Assembly: GCA_023257525.1 (NCBI GenBank)
Contig: JALRCB010000016.1
Coordinates: 1-14,823, forward strand
DNA: 14,823 nucleotides
Direction of reading: 5' to 3'
Source: Candidatus Nanopelagicales bacterium
Lineage (GTDB): Bacteria > Actinomycetota > Actinomycetes > S36-B12 > UBA5976
The notes under the pieces are model-generated. The model saw nothing but the letters and a program-made list of their open reading frames with translations, made no database searches and was not told where the DNA came from. Every line of letters begins with the position of its first letter. The first letter of the stretch is position 1. A program made the position numbers and the translations under genes. Positions 8,384-14,823 of the stretch are shown here, piece by piece.

Positions 8384-9919
8384 TTGGTAGTGGTGGCATT
8401 TGGCGTTTTCGTTTCAGTTTTGCCGCTGTTCTACATTCTGTTGCGTACTGCTCAAATTGGAATCAATGAATTGGTTGGCAATTTGCTTCGGGCCCGAACC
8501 TGGGAATTGATCTACAACTCCTTATCGCTGACGCTTGTGGTTTGTCTCACCGCAATGACTGTTGGCACCGCACAAGCTTGGTTGAGCTTCCGATCAGATC
8601 TGGGATTTCGCAGACTGTTTCAAATCTTTGCGATTCTCCCGCTCGCAATGCCTTCATATGTTTTGGCTTATGCCTGGCTTTCAGTTCGATCAGAGATTAA
8701 CGGGTTCGTAGGCTCCTGGCTGGTTCTAAGCATCAGCACTACCCCATATGTATTCCTTGCCGTTTCAGCTGCATTTAACCGACATAGTGGCGCAGGTGAA
8801 GAAGTAGCTCGAACCCTTGGACGTAGTCAGATGAGTGTTGCCAGGACCATCACATGGCCGGCGATTCGTAGTGCAGTGGTCGGATCTGGATTACTTGTTG
8901 CTCTTTATACCCTTAGTGATTTTGGTGCGGTTTCATTGATGCGATACGACACCTTTACTCGCGCTATTTACAACGCCTACCGCGCCAGCTTTGATCGTAA
9001 TTCAGCAGCCGCGTTAGCACTCGTTCTTGTTTTGCTTACGATAATTCTGATTCGTATTGTTAGTCGGTTTAGTTCCTTGCAGGCGGTTAAGTCTGCTGGT
9101 CAGTATCGAGCGATGCAAACCAAGCTCGGCAATTGGAAGATACCTGCATACATCTTTTTGGTTTCATGGTTTGCTGTTGGTGTCCTAGTTCCAATATTGA
9201 GTATCTTTTATTGGACAGTCGTTGGTCAGTCTCAATCAAACCTTGGCGAAATTACCAGGGCGTTTCTTAACACCATAAGTTACGGTTTCGTTGGCGGATT
9301 AACTGTTGCATTTGTTGGATTAGCTGTTGCAATTTTGGCAGTTCGATACCAGAGCAAGTACTCCATAAAAGTTGAGCGACTCATTCTCATCACTCATGCA
9401 CTTCCCGGAGTTGTTGTTGCACTTTCCTTTGTGTTTTTGGTTAATCAGTCAGTTCCAAGTCTTTACCAAACCAGCGCGCTAGTTCTGCTCGCCTATCTCG
9501 CACTGTTTCTCCCCAATGCTGTTGCAGTTCTAAAGGTGCCAATTTCGCAAGTACCAACTGGTATTGAAGAAGTTTCTAGGACGCTTGGAAGCTCCCAGAT
9601 TCAAACGCTCAGACGAGTAGTAATTCCCGCCGCCGCACCTGGAATCTTGAGTGCAACGGCATTTGTTGGTTTAACGGTAATCAAAGAATTGCCGGCAACT
9701 CTAATCCTTCGGCCAACCGGAATTGAGACACTTGCTACCCGCCTATGGTCTGCAACTTCAGTCAATGCATTCAGTGCTGCAGCTCCGTATGCGTTGCTGT
9801 TGATACTCGTAGCGGGAATACCTGCGCTGTTCGTTAATCGCGAAATTCGGGCAACCCAAAATCGAAGTAACCTAGTAACAGCAGTTTCGAACGAAGTAAG
9901 CGTTAGTGAGGTGAGATAA
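8384..9919 (+). CDS. Fe(III)-type ABC transporter permease, fused two-module (FbpB-like)
   Basis: Membrane channel of the importer. The 511 residues contain two tandem permease modules, giving about 12 membrane segments. Each module has an EAA loop that docks on the ATPase: EEVARTLGRSQ (139-149) and EEVSRTLGSSQ (395-405), both followed by a W/IPA-type motif. The start is uncertain. The listed TTG (8384) has no Shine-Dalgarno and sits inside the first membrane segment, removing the positively charged leader. The same frame is open upstream to CTG at 8345, which overlaps the fbpA TGA as CTGA and would give a 524-residue protein beginning MTTRSNQKPPLQ. There is no ATG or GTG in the upstream part. 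The gene ends immediately before the ATPase start, with zero intergenic bases. Its closest known analogues are FbpB/SfuB/HitB permeases; some thiamine and 2-aminoethylphosphonate permeases share this fold. Confidence 0.87.
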   Translation: MVVVAFGVFVSVLPLFYILLRTAQIGINELVGNLLRARTWELIYNSLSLTLVVCLTAMTVGTAQAWLSFRSDLGFRRLFQIFAILPLAMPSYVLAYAWLSVRSEINGFVGSWLVLSISTTPYVFLAVSAAFNRHSGAGEEVARTLGRSQMSVARTITWPAIRSAVVGSGLLVALYTLSDFGAVSLMRYDTFTRAIYNAYRASFDRNSAAALALVLVLLTIILIRIVSRFSSLQAVKSAGQYRAMQTKLGNWKIPAYIFLVSWFAVGVLVPILSIFYWTVVGQSQSNLGEITRAFLNTISYGFVGGLTVAFVGLAVAILAVRYQSKYSIKVERLILITHALPGVVVALSFVFLVNQSVPSLYQTSALVLLAYLALFLPNAVAVLKVPISQVPTGIEEVSRTLGSSQIQTLRRVVIPAAAPGILSATAFVGLTVIKELPATLILRPTGIETLATRLWSATSVNAFSAAAPYALLLILVAGIPALFVNREIRATQNRSNLVTAVSNEVSVSEVR

Positions 9920-10951
9920 ATGTCAGAAAAAGTCAGACTTGAAAACGTTTCTAAGTCCTTTGGCAAAGTCTCAGTTCTTCACGATGTTTCCTTCTCCGTA
10001 AAAGACGGGACGCTGCTAACTATTTTGGGTGCCTCAGGTGGGGGCAAGACCACACTGCTGCGGTTGATTGCAGGGTTTGATGCTGTTGATTCTGGTTCAA
10101 TCAACATGAATGGCCGAGAAGTATCTTCCGAGTCAATGTCGTTGCCACCAGAAAAACGCAATGTTGGTTTTGTGCCGCAGGATTCTGCTCTGTTTCCTCA
10201 CTTATCAGTTTCAAAGAACATCGCTTACGGACTATCCCATCTGAAGTCGGGCGCAAGGGATGTAAAGGTTTCGGAGTTATTAGATCTAATCGGAATGGGT
10301 GACCAAAGGGATTCTCTTCCGGACACGCTTTCTGGTGGCCAGCGCCAACGCGTAGCAATCGCCCGCGCCCTTGCACCTAATCCTGACGTGATTCTTCTTG
10401 ATGAACCATTCGCTGCCCTAGATGCACAATTGCGTTCAAAGCTTCGCGAAGATGTCCGCGCAATTCTTCGGGCAGCCAGTGCAACTGCAATTCTGGTAAC
10501 TCACGATCAAGAAGAGGCGCTATCCATTGCTGACCAAGTTGCAATCTTGCGCGATGGGACAGTTGCCCAGATCGGTAGTCCACGTTCGATTTACTCACAA
10601 CCAGTTGACGTTTCACTTGCTAAGTTCCTTGGCGACGCTGTGGTTATTCCAGGCGTAGTAACTGCTGGAAAAGTTAGTACGCAATTAGGTGATCTAATTC
10701 CAATCGTGGCACAACCTGATGGAACTAAAGGTCAAGTAGCAATTCGTCCAGAGAATCTATATCTGCAACCTGATCCAAAAGGTTTGGCTGTTGTAACGGG
10801 ACGCCAATTCTTTGGACACGATGCCTTAGTTGAAGTTAAGACCGCTGCTGGAACAGTAAAAGCTCGAACTTCTGGACCAATCTCACCAGAAGTTGGCATG
10901 CCAGTAACCGTTTGGGTCAGAGGCTCAGTTAACTTCTACCCTGCTGACTAA
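9920..10951 (+). CDS. Fe(III)-type ABC transporter ATP-binding protein (FbpC-like)
   Basis: ATPase that drives the importer. In the 343 residues the nucleotide-binding domain shows Walker A GASGGGKT (37-44), Q-loop Gln87 (VPQDSALFPHLSV), signature LSGGQRQR (137-144), Walker B VILLDEP (157-163), D-loop AALD and switch His195 (VTHDQEEAL). The C-terminal part (about 245-340) with VAIRPENLYL and the SVNFYPAD end is a TOBE-type domain, as in the MalK/PotA/FbpC group. The ATG directly abuts the permease TAA and is preceded by a GAGGTGAG Shine-Dalgarno lying inside the permease gene. The 3' end overlaps the convergent EamA gene by 27 bp. Sequence alone cannot separate iron from other substrates; the assignment rests on the operon. 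Confidence 0.9.
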   Translation: MSEKVRLENVSKSFGKVSVLHDVSFSVKDGTLLTILGASGGGKTTLLRLIAGFDAVDSGSINMNGREVSSESMSLPPEKRNVGFVPQDSALFPHLSVSKNIAYGLSHLKSGARDVKVSELLDLIGMGDQRDSLPDTLSGGQRQRVAIARALAPNPDVILLDEPFAALDAQLRSKLREDVRAILRAASATAILVTHDQEEALSIADQVAILRDGTVAQIGSPRSIYSQPVDVSLAKFLGDAVVIPGVVTAGKVSTQLGDLIPIVAQPDGTKGQVAIRPENLYLQPDPKGLAVVTGRQFFGHDALVEVKTAAGTVKARTSGPISPEVGMPVTVWVRGSVNFYPAD

Positions 10952-11821
10952 CCTCACCTTTTGGGTGATCGCAACACAAACCACAACTACGCTGGCAGCC
11001 ACAAGAGTCTTTCCCGTTACTATTTCTCCGAGTAGTAAAGCTGACCAAAGTAACGTTAAGAGCGACTGAACCAGCTGAACTTGCGAACCTCGCGCGACAC
11101 CTAACTCTGACAAACCTCGGTACCAGGCAAAGAAGCCAAAGTACATGGAACCAAATGCTGTGAACAAAAATGCCAGTAACGATACCGAGGTAATGCTGTG
11201 AGTTTCTCTACCTAACCAAAGTGAAATCAGGAAATAAGGCATCGTAAGTGGCAAGGTCAAAACTACGCACCACGACACAACCTGCCAGCCCGGCATTACC
11301 TTGCTAAGGATTGCTCCTTCGGCATATCCAATCGCAGCCGCAACGACAGCTCCCACTAAAAACAGATCGGCTTTAAGCGAGCTGCCTTCCTGACCTCCGT
11401 TAAGCCACGCATAAATCACCAAAGTGAAGGTTCCAACCAACGCAGCAGCCCAAAAAGCTTTTGGTACTTTCTCGTGCAATCTGAATACTGCTAAAACAGC
11501 AGTTGCCAGTGGAAGTCCTGCAGTAATCACAGCCGCATGTGCGCTTGTTGTTTCCGTTAAGGCCAGCGTGGTCAGAATTGGCCAGCCGATCACAATTCCA
11601 CCTGCTGTGATTAACAACGGACCAATCAGTTCTTTCTCCGGAAACTTAATACGTGCTCGCTTCAGCAGAATTGCAGCTAGTAATCCAGCAAGAGCAGCTC
11701 TACCAAAAGTCAAAGTCCAAGGGGAAAAACCAGGAAGCGCAAGTTTCACCATTGGCAAAGTAAAAGAAAAAATCAAAACTCCTAGGAAGGCATAGCTCAG
11801 TCCTCGGATGTTTTTAGGCAT
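10925..11821 (-). CDS. EamA/DMT-family transporter (probable metabolite exporter)
   Basis: Integral membrane protein of the drug/metabolite transporter superfamily, members of which often export amino acids or related metabolites. The 298 residues are almost wholly hydrophobic and can form 10 membrane segments in two EamA repeats. The first repeat covers about 7-140 and has the charged hairpin RLHEKVPKAFW (114-124); the second covers about 152-288 and has LLLGEIVTGKTL (262-273), the usual place of the conserved glutamate in each repeat. The ATG at 11821 has only a close GAGG upstream, and a TAGTCT -10-like element 6 nt upstream suggests a leaderless start. It is divergent from azlC (33 bp apart) and its last 27 bp overlap the fbpC-like gene on the other strand. 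The substrate is unknown. Confidence 0.85.
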   Translation of the reverse strand: MPKNIRGLSYAFLGVLIFSFTLPMVKLALPGFSPWTLTFGRAALAGLLAAILLKRARIKFPEKELIGPLLITAGGIVIGWPILTTLALTETTSAHAAVITAGLPLATAVLAVFRLHEKVPKAFWAAALVGTFTLVIYAWLNGGQEGSSLKADLFLVGAVVAAAIGYAEGAILSKVMPGWQVVSWCVVLTLPLTMPYFLISLWLGRETHSITSVSLLAFLFTAFGSMYFGFFAWYRGLSELGVARGSQVQLVQSLLTLLWSALLLGEIVTGKTLVAASVVVVCVAITQKVRLVSRVEVN

Positions 11822-11854
11822 GGCCTCAGACTAGTGCGATAGGTTTAACGGACT
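11822..11854. promoter_or_regulatory. Divergent promoter region between EamA gene and azlC
   Basis: Only 33 bp separate the two start codons, so both promoters must overlap or reach into the neighbouring coding region. Minus strand: TAGTCT (11828-11833) fits TANNNT and ends 6 nt before the EamA ATG. Plus strand: TAGGTT (11840-11845) fits TANNNT and ends 9 nt before the azlC ATG. Neither start has a good Shine-Dalgarno, consistent with leaderless or near-leaderless messages. No -35 elements are convincing. Confidence 0.35.
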
Positions 11855-12559
11855 ATGAATACCACCCAAACCGAATGGAACTTAGCGCGTCGGCAAATTG
11901 TCGGCAATGCTGCAAGTATCGGTTTCGCCGTAGCGATGTATGGGGTTTCTTTCGGTGCCCTTGGAACCACAGCTGGACTTTCTATCCCTCAGACCATGGC
12001 TTTGTCGCTATTGATGTTTACCGGTGCAAGTCAATTCACATTGGTTAGCACGCTGGCTTCAGGGGGAACCGCGCTCACTGCAGTAATTGCGTCCTGGTTG
12101 ATGGGAACCAGAAATGCTGCTTACTCGATGCGCATGACTCCAATTCTTAAAACTTCCGGACCCGGACGCTTAGTAGCGGTACAGCTAACTATCGATGAGT
12201 CAACTGCGATGGGATTAGCGCAGGATGAAGAGGCTTTCGAAGGACGTGCTTCTCGCCTAGCTTTTTGGGCGACTGGACTTTCGGTTTACCTGTTGTGGAA
12301 CTTAGCCACTTTCATTGGTGCCGTAAGCGTTTCGGCAATTGGCGATCCAAAGTCTTTTGGTCTTGATGCTGCAATCGCCGCAGGACTTTTTGCATTGGTC
12401 TGGCCACAGATTAAGTCGCGAACTGATTTATCCGTGGCCTTTGGTGGTGCCTTAATTGCATTGGCATTAACTCCAGTCGTACCGCCAGGTGTTCCAGTGT
12501 TAGCAGCAGCCATAGTTGCGATCATTGTTGGTTGGGTTACCGGCAGGAAACTGTCATGA
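11855..12559 (+). CDS. azlC: Branched-chain amino acid exporter large subunit AzlC
   Basis: Large subunit of the two-component AzlCD (BrnFE/YgaZH-type) exporter, which moves branched-chain amino acids, and in relatives methionine, out of the cell. The 234 residues match the family length and begin with a short polar cytoplasmic end before the first membrane segment. Family hallmarks are the GVSFGALGTTAGLSIPQT region (about 29-47), the FTGASQFTLVS segment (about 55-65) and the GTRNAAYSMRMTP loop (about 84-96). The C-terminal third is a hydrophobic run ending VGWVTGRKLS. The ATGA at its end provides the azlD start, indicating coupled translation. Substrate specificity is inferred from family only. 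Confidence 0.92.
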   Translation: MNTTQTEWNLARRQIVGNAASIGFAVAMYGVSFGALGTTAGLSIPQTMALSLLMFTGASQFTLVSTLASGGTALTAVIASWLMGTRNAAYSMRMTPILKTSGPGRLVAVQLTIDESTAMGLAQDEEAFEGRASRLAFWATGLSVYLLWNLATFIGAVSVSAIGDPKSFGLDAAIAAGLFALVWPQIKSRTDLSVAFGGALIALALTPVVPPGVPVLAAAIVAIIVGWVTGRKLS

Positions 12560-12867
12560 TGTGGTTCGCAGTACTTGCTGGCGCTGCTGGATGTTACGCA
12601 CTCAAATACGTGGGAAGCATTATCCCGGCTCACATTTTGGAACAACCAATCGTTAAGAGAATTGTTCTACTGTTACCTATTTCTTTGCTGAGCGCACTCG
12701 TAGCGGTGCAAACATTTGCAACAAGTCAATCATTGACTTTGGATGCCCGAGTTCCTGCTTTAGCGGCAGCCACTGTGGCGCTTAGGTTTAAGACGCCATT
12801 TATTCTTGTAGTTTTGATAGCCGCAGTGACAGCTGCAGCACTTAGATACTTTGGTTTAGCTGCCTAG
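12556..12867 (+). CDS. azlD: Branched-chain amino acid exporter small subunit AzlD
   Basis: Small membrane subunit of the AzlCD exporter. The product is 103 residues from ATG at 12556, which overlaps the azlC TGA in an ATGATG cluster; the second ATG at 12559 is equally possible. A longer in-frame reading from 12532 lies inside azlC and adds only MGYRQETV, so it is rejected. The protein has about three to four membrane segments and the AzlD-type features YVGSIIP near the N-terminus, LPISLLSALVAVQ in the middle and ALRFKTPFILVVLIAAVTAALLR-like residues near the end. The stop codon lies within the 3' end of convergent dapB (12-bp overlap), leaving no room for a separate terminator. Confidence 0.88.
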   Translation: MMWFAVLAGAAGCYALKYVGSIIPAHILEQPIVKRIVLLLPISLLSALVAVQTFATSQSLTLDARVPALAAATVALRFKTPFILVVLIAAVTAAALRYFGLAA

Positions 12868-13602
12868 TTCAAGTAGGTGTTCGAGTCCATATGTAAGACC
12901 TGGAGTTTGTGCCACTTTACGAACCGCAAGTAAAACGCCTGGCATAAATGACTCGCGGTCATAGGAATCGTGTCGAATAGTTAGTGACTCCCCTGGACCA
13001 CCAAACAAAACTTCTTGATGCGCAACTAAACCTTGAGCTCGAATGCTGTGCACTGGGACACCAGATACGTTAGCTCCTCGAGCACCTGGAATCGAGTCTG
13101 CTGTTGCATCAGGCATGGTCTTCATTCCAGCACGTGCTTCCGCAATCAATTCAGCGGTTCTCCGCGCGGTTCCACTTGGTGCATCTGCTTTTCGTGGGTG
13201 ATGTAATTCAATGATTTCAACGCTGTCAAAGTGTGGTGCTGCTTGCGCCGCAAACTGCATCATTAAAACTGCTGCTAAGCCAAAGTTTGGTGCGATTACA
13301 ACATTGGCTTTGCTTGCTGCGAATTGCTTTTCCACTGCTGCTAATTTGTCAGCATCAAAACCGGTTGTGCCAACGACTGCATGAATGTTGTTCTCAGCTA
13401 AAAACTTTAGATTTGCCTCAACTGAATTTGGCGTAGTGAAATCAACCACTACTTCAGCGCCCTTTGAAACCAACTCCATGAGATCGTCATTAACATCGAG
13501 AGCCGCTACCAGCTCACAATCTTGGCTTGCCGAAACTGCATCGCAAACCGTAGCGCCCATTCGACCTTGAGCACCCAGTACGCCTACTTTGATTTTTGTC
13601 AT
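12856..13602 (-). CDS. dapB: 4-hydroxy-tetrahydrodipicolinate reductase
   Basis: NAD(P)H-dependent second committed step of diaminopimelate/lysine synthesis, acting on the DapA product in the cytoplasm. The 248-residue protein is of normal length. The Rossmann motif VGVLGAQGRMG occupies 6-16, followed by VVDFTTP (52-58) and GTTGF (78-82). The signature ELHHPRKADAPSGTA (132-146) holds the catalytic histidine (His134) and lysine (Lys138). C-terminal FGGPGESLTIRHDSYDRESF is typical. The ATG is 3 nt after the stop of the M16 peptidase gene, with GGAG about 8 nt upstream inside that gene, so the two are cotranscribed. Its 3' end overlaps azlD by 12 bp. Confidence 0.97.
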   Translation of the reverse strand: MTKIKVGVLGAQGRMGATVCDAVSASQDCELVAALDVNDDLMELVSKGAEVVVDFTTPNSVEANLKFLAENNIHAVVGTTGFDADKLAAVEKQFAASKANVVIAPNFGLAAVLMMQFAAQAAPHFDSVEIIELHHPRKADAPSGTARRTAELIAEARAGMKTMPDATADSIPGARGANVSGVPVHSIRAQGLVAHQEVLFGGPGESLTIRHDSYDRESFMPGVLLAVRKVAQTPGLTYGLEHLLELGS

Positions 13603-13605
13603 TAG

Positions 13606-14823
13606 TTACTCCGGACCAACAACTGCAGTAAGGCGATCTTGTGACCAAAGTTGGTGAGCAAGCGCATGGACTTCTTCCATGGTGACCGCAGAAACTCGGT
13701 CTAGGACTTCGGACACAGACGGCACATAACCATTGTTCATCTCGGATCTAGCAATTCTGCTCATTCGAGAAGAAGTGTCTTCCAGACCCAGAACCATGCC
13801 ACCGCTTACTTGACCCTTGGCTTTACTCAACTCCGCAGCGGTAATGCCGTTTTTGGCCACATCATCAAGCACATTTGTAATAACTTCTCGAACTTGATCC
13901 AAGTTCTTGGGACTACATCCTGCATATACGCCTGCCATGCCAGCGTCTTGAAACTGTTGGCCAAAGGAATAGACGGTATAGACAAGCCCACGCTTTTCGC
14001 GCACTTCTTGGAACAAGCGGCTAGACATGCCTCCGCCTAGTGCAGCGTTGAAGACTGACTGGATGTAGCGACGCTCATCTGCTCGGTCTAGACCTGGTAC
14101 CCCAATGACAAGGTTTGCTTGTTCAGTTGTTTTATCTTGCTTAACGTAGCCACCAGTTTGTAGAACTTTAGTTTTATGCTTCATCGAAACATATGGGCTT
14201 TGGTCCCCATCAAGGGCAAAGCCACCTTGATTGAACGCTTTCCGAACTAACTTAACTACGGTGGCGTGATCGATATTTCCCGCCACAGCAACTATCAAGC
14301 GATCTGGTGTGTAGTACTTCTTGTAAAAGCCATTTATCGATCGACGCGATAGTGATGAAATATTCTCAACAGTTCCAAGAATGGATCGGCCCAATGGAGC
14401 GTCGCCAAACATAGCTTTAGAGAATTGTTCATGCACTAAATCAGCTGGATCATCATCGCGCATAGCTATTTCTTCCAAAACAACTTGGCGCTCTTGATCC
14501 ACATCGACCGAAGTAATCGTTGCGGATGTAATCATGTCCACAAGGACATCGATTGCTTGCGGGACACTGGTATCCAAAACTCGGGTGTAGAAACAAGTTG
14601 CTTCTTTGGAAGTAAACGCATTCATTTCACCACCGACTGCATCAATAGTTGATGAAATATCTAGTGCGCTGCGTGTCTTAGTTCCCTTAAACAACAAGTG
14701 TTCTAAGTAGTGTGCAGAGCCAGTCTGCGAGGCAACTTCATCGAGAGAGCCAATGTTTACCCAAATGCCAATCGCTGCCGATCTAACCGATGGCATTTGC
14801 TCGGTGATAATTCGAAGTCCGCC
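13606..14823 (-). CDS. M16 family zinc metallopeptidase, PepR-like (5' end outside window)
   Basis: Processing-peptidase-type (M16B) zinc protease, as found beside pnp and dapB in actinobacteria. The frame stays open to the window edge: codons before the Met at 14796 read GGLRIITEQ, a conserved family stretch, so that Met is internal. 405 residues are visible of an expected 430-460. Counting from that Met, the inverted zinc motif is HYLEH (29-33), with the third ligand expected at Glu108 or Glu109 in QVVLEEIAM. GEMNAFTSKEATCFY (56-70) and the second-domain REKRGLVY (266-273), containing the R/Y substrate-binding pair, are present. It is therefore likely active rather than a non-catalytic paralogue. 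dapB follows 3 nt later. Confidence 0.93.
   Translation of the reverse strand, partial: GGLRIITEQMPSVRSAAIGIWVNIGSLDEVASQTGSAHYLEHLLFKGTKTRSALDISSTIDAVGGEMNAFTSKEATCFYTRVLDTSVPQAIDVLVDMITSATITSVDVDQERQVVLEEIAMRDDDPADLVHEQFSKAMFGDAPLGRSILGTVENISSLSRRSINGFYKKYYTPDRLIVAVAGNIDHATVVKLVRKAFNQGGFALDGDQSPYVSMKHKTKVLQTGGYVKQDKTTEQANLVIGVPGLDRADERRYIQSVFNAALGGGMSSRLFQEVREKRGLVYTVYSFGQQFQDAGMAGVYAGCSPKNLDQVREVITNVLDDVAKNGITAAELSKAKGQVSGGMVLGLEDTSSRMSRIARSEMNNGYVPSVSEVLDRVSAVTMEEVHALAHQLWSQDRLTAVVGPE

Noticed and set aside
10954..10968. TCACC-TTTTG-GGTGA hairpin just after the fbpC-like stop
   Set aside because: Five base pairs, no U-run, and it lies within the coding end of the EamA gene. It may aid termination but cannot be supported.
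14794..14823. Start of the M16 peptidase at the ATG at 14796
   Set aside because: The in-frame codons upstream encode GGLRIITEQ, a conserved N-terminal stretch of the family, so the true start is beyond the window.

Overview
The window comes from the chromosome of a compact, moderately AT-rich actinobacterium (G+C a little under 50% by eye). The protein repertoire and gene order are actinobacterial: ThyX instead of ThyA, an RNase J ending in a HRRRPMIVP tail, a RimO with the GCDRRCTFCAIP cluster, and a pepR-like M16 peptidase next to dapB. Short or absent intergenic gaps, stop/start overlaps and likely leaderless starts point to a streamlined genome. A freshwater planktonic lineage such as acI/Nanopelagicales would fit, but this is inference and no rRNA or other taxonomic marker is present.

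Left block, all on the minus strand (1-7231). In transcription order it reads thyX, dapA, rnj, ftsK, rimO (rimO runs off the left edge). thyX, dapA and rnj are tightly packed (9-nt gap, then a 4-nt overlap). ftsK follows after an 83-nt gap that holds a candidate leaderless promoter, and rimO starts 10 nt after ftsK. These are housekeeping genes: dTMP synthesis, diaminopimelate/lysine synthesis, RNA processing, chromosome translocation at division, and ribosomal protein S12 modification.

Central block (7232-12867). Between thyX and dapB lies a group of transporters. An Fe(III)-type ABC importer (lipoprotein, fused 12-TM permease, ATPase) forms a plus-strand operon. It is preceded by a near-perfect 26-bp inverted repeat that is probably an operator. 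An EamA/DMT permease on the minus strand converges on this operon and overlaps its 3' end by 27 bp. It is divergent, over only 33 bp, from an azlC-azlD branched-chain amino acid exporter pair, which in turn overlaps the 3' end of dapB by 12 bp.

Right block, minus strand (12856-14823). A pepR-like M16 zinc peptidase (5' end outside the window) is followed after 3 nt by dapB. dapA and dapB, the first two enzymes committed to diaminopimelate, therefore flank the transporter cassette on the same strand. The layout suggests accessory transport genes inserted into a conserved actinobacterial segment.

No rRNA, tRNA, CRISPR array, insertion sequence, prophage or plasmid gene was recognised. No stretch longer than 300 bases lacks a gene; the largest gaps are 88 bp (7232-7319) and 83 bp (3778-3860). 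I see no evidence for a wholly new system. The most notable non-coding signal is the inverted repeat at 7275-7300.
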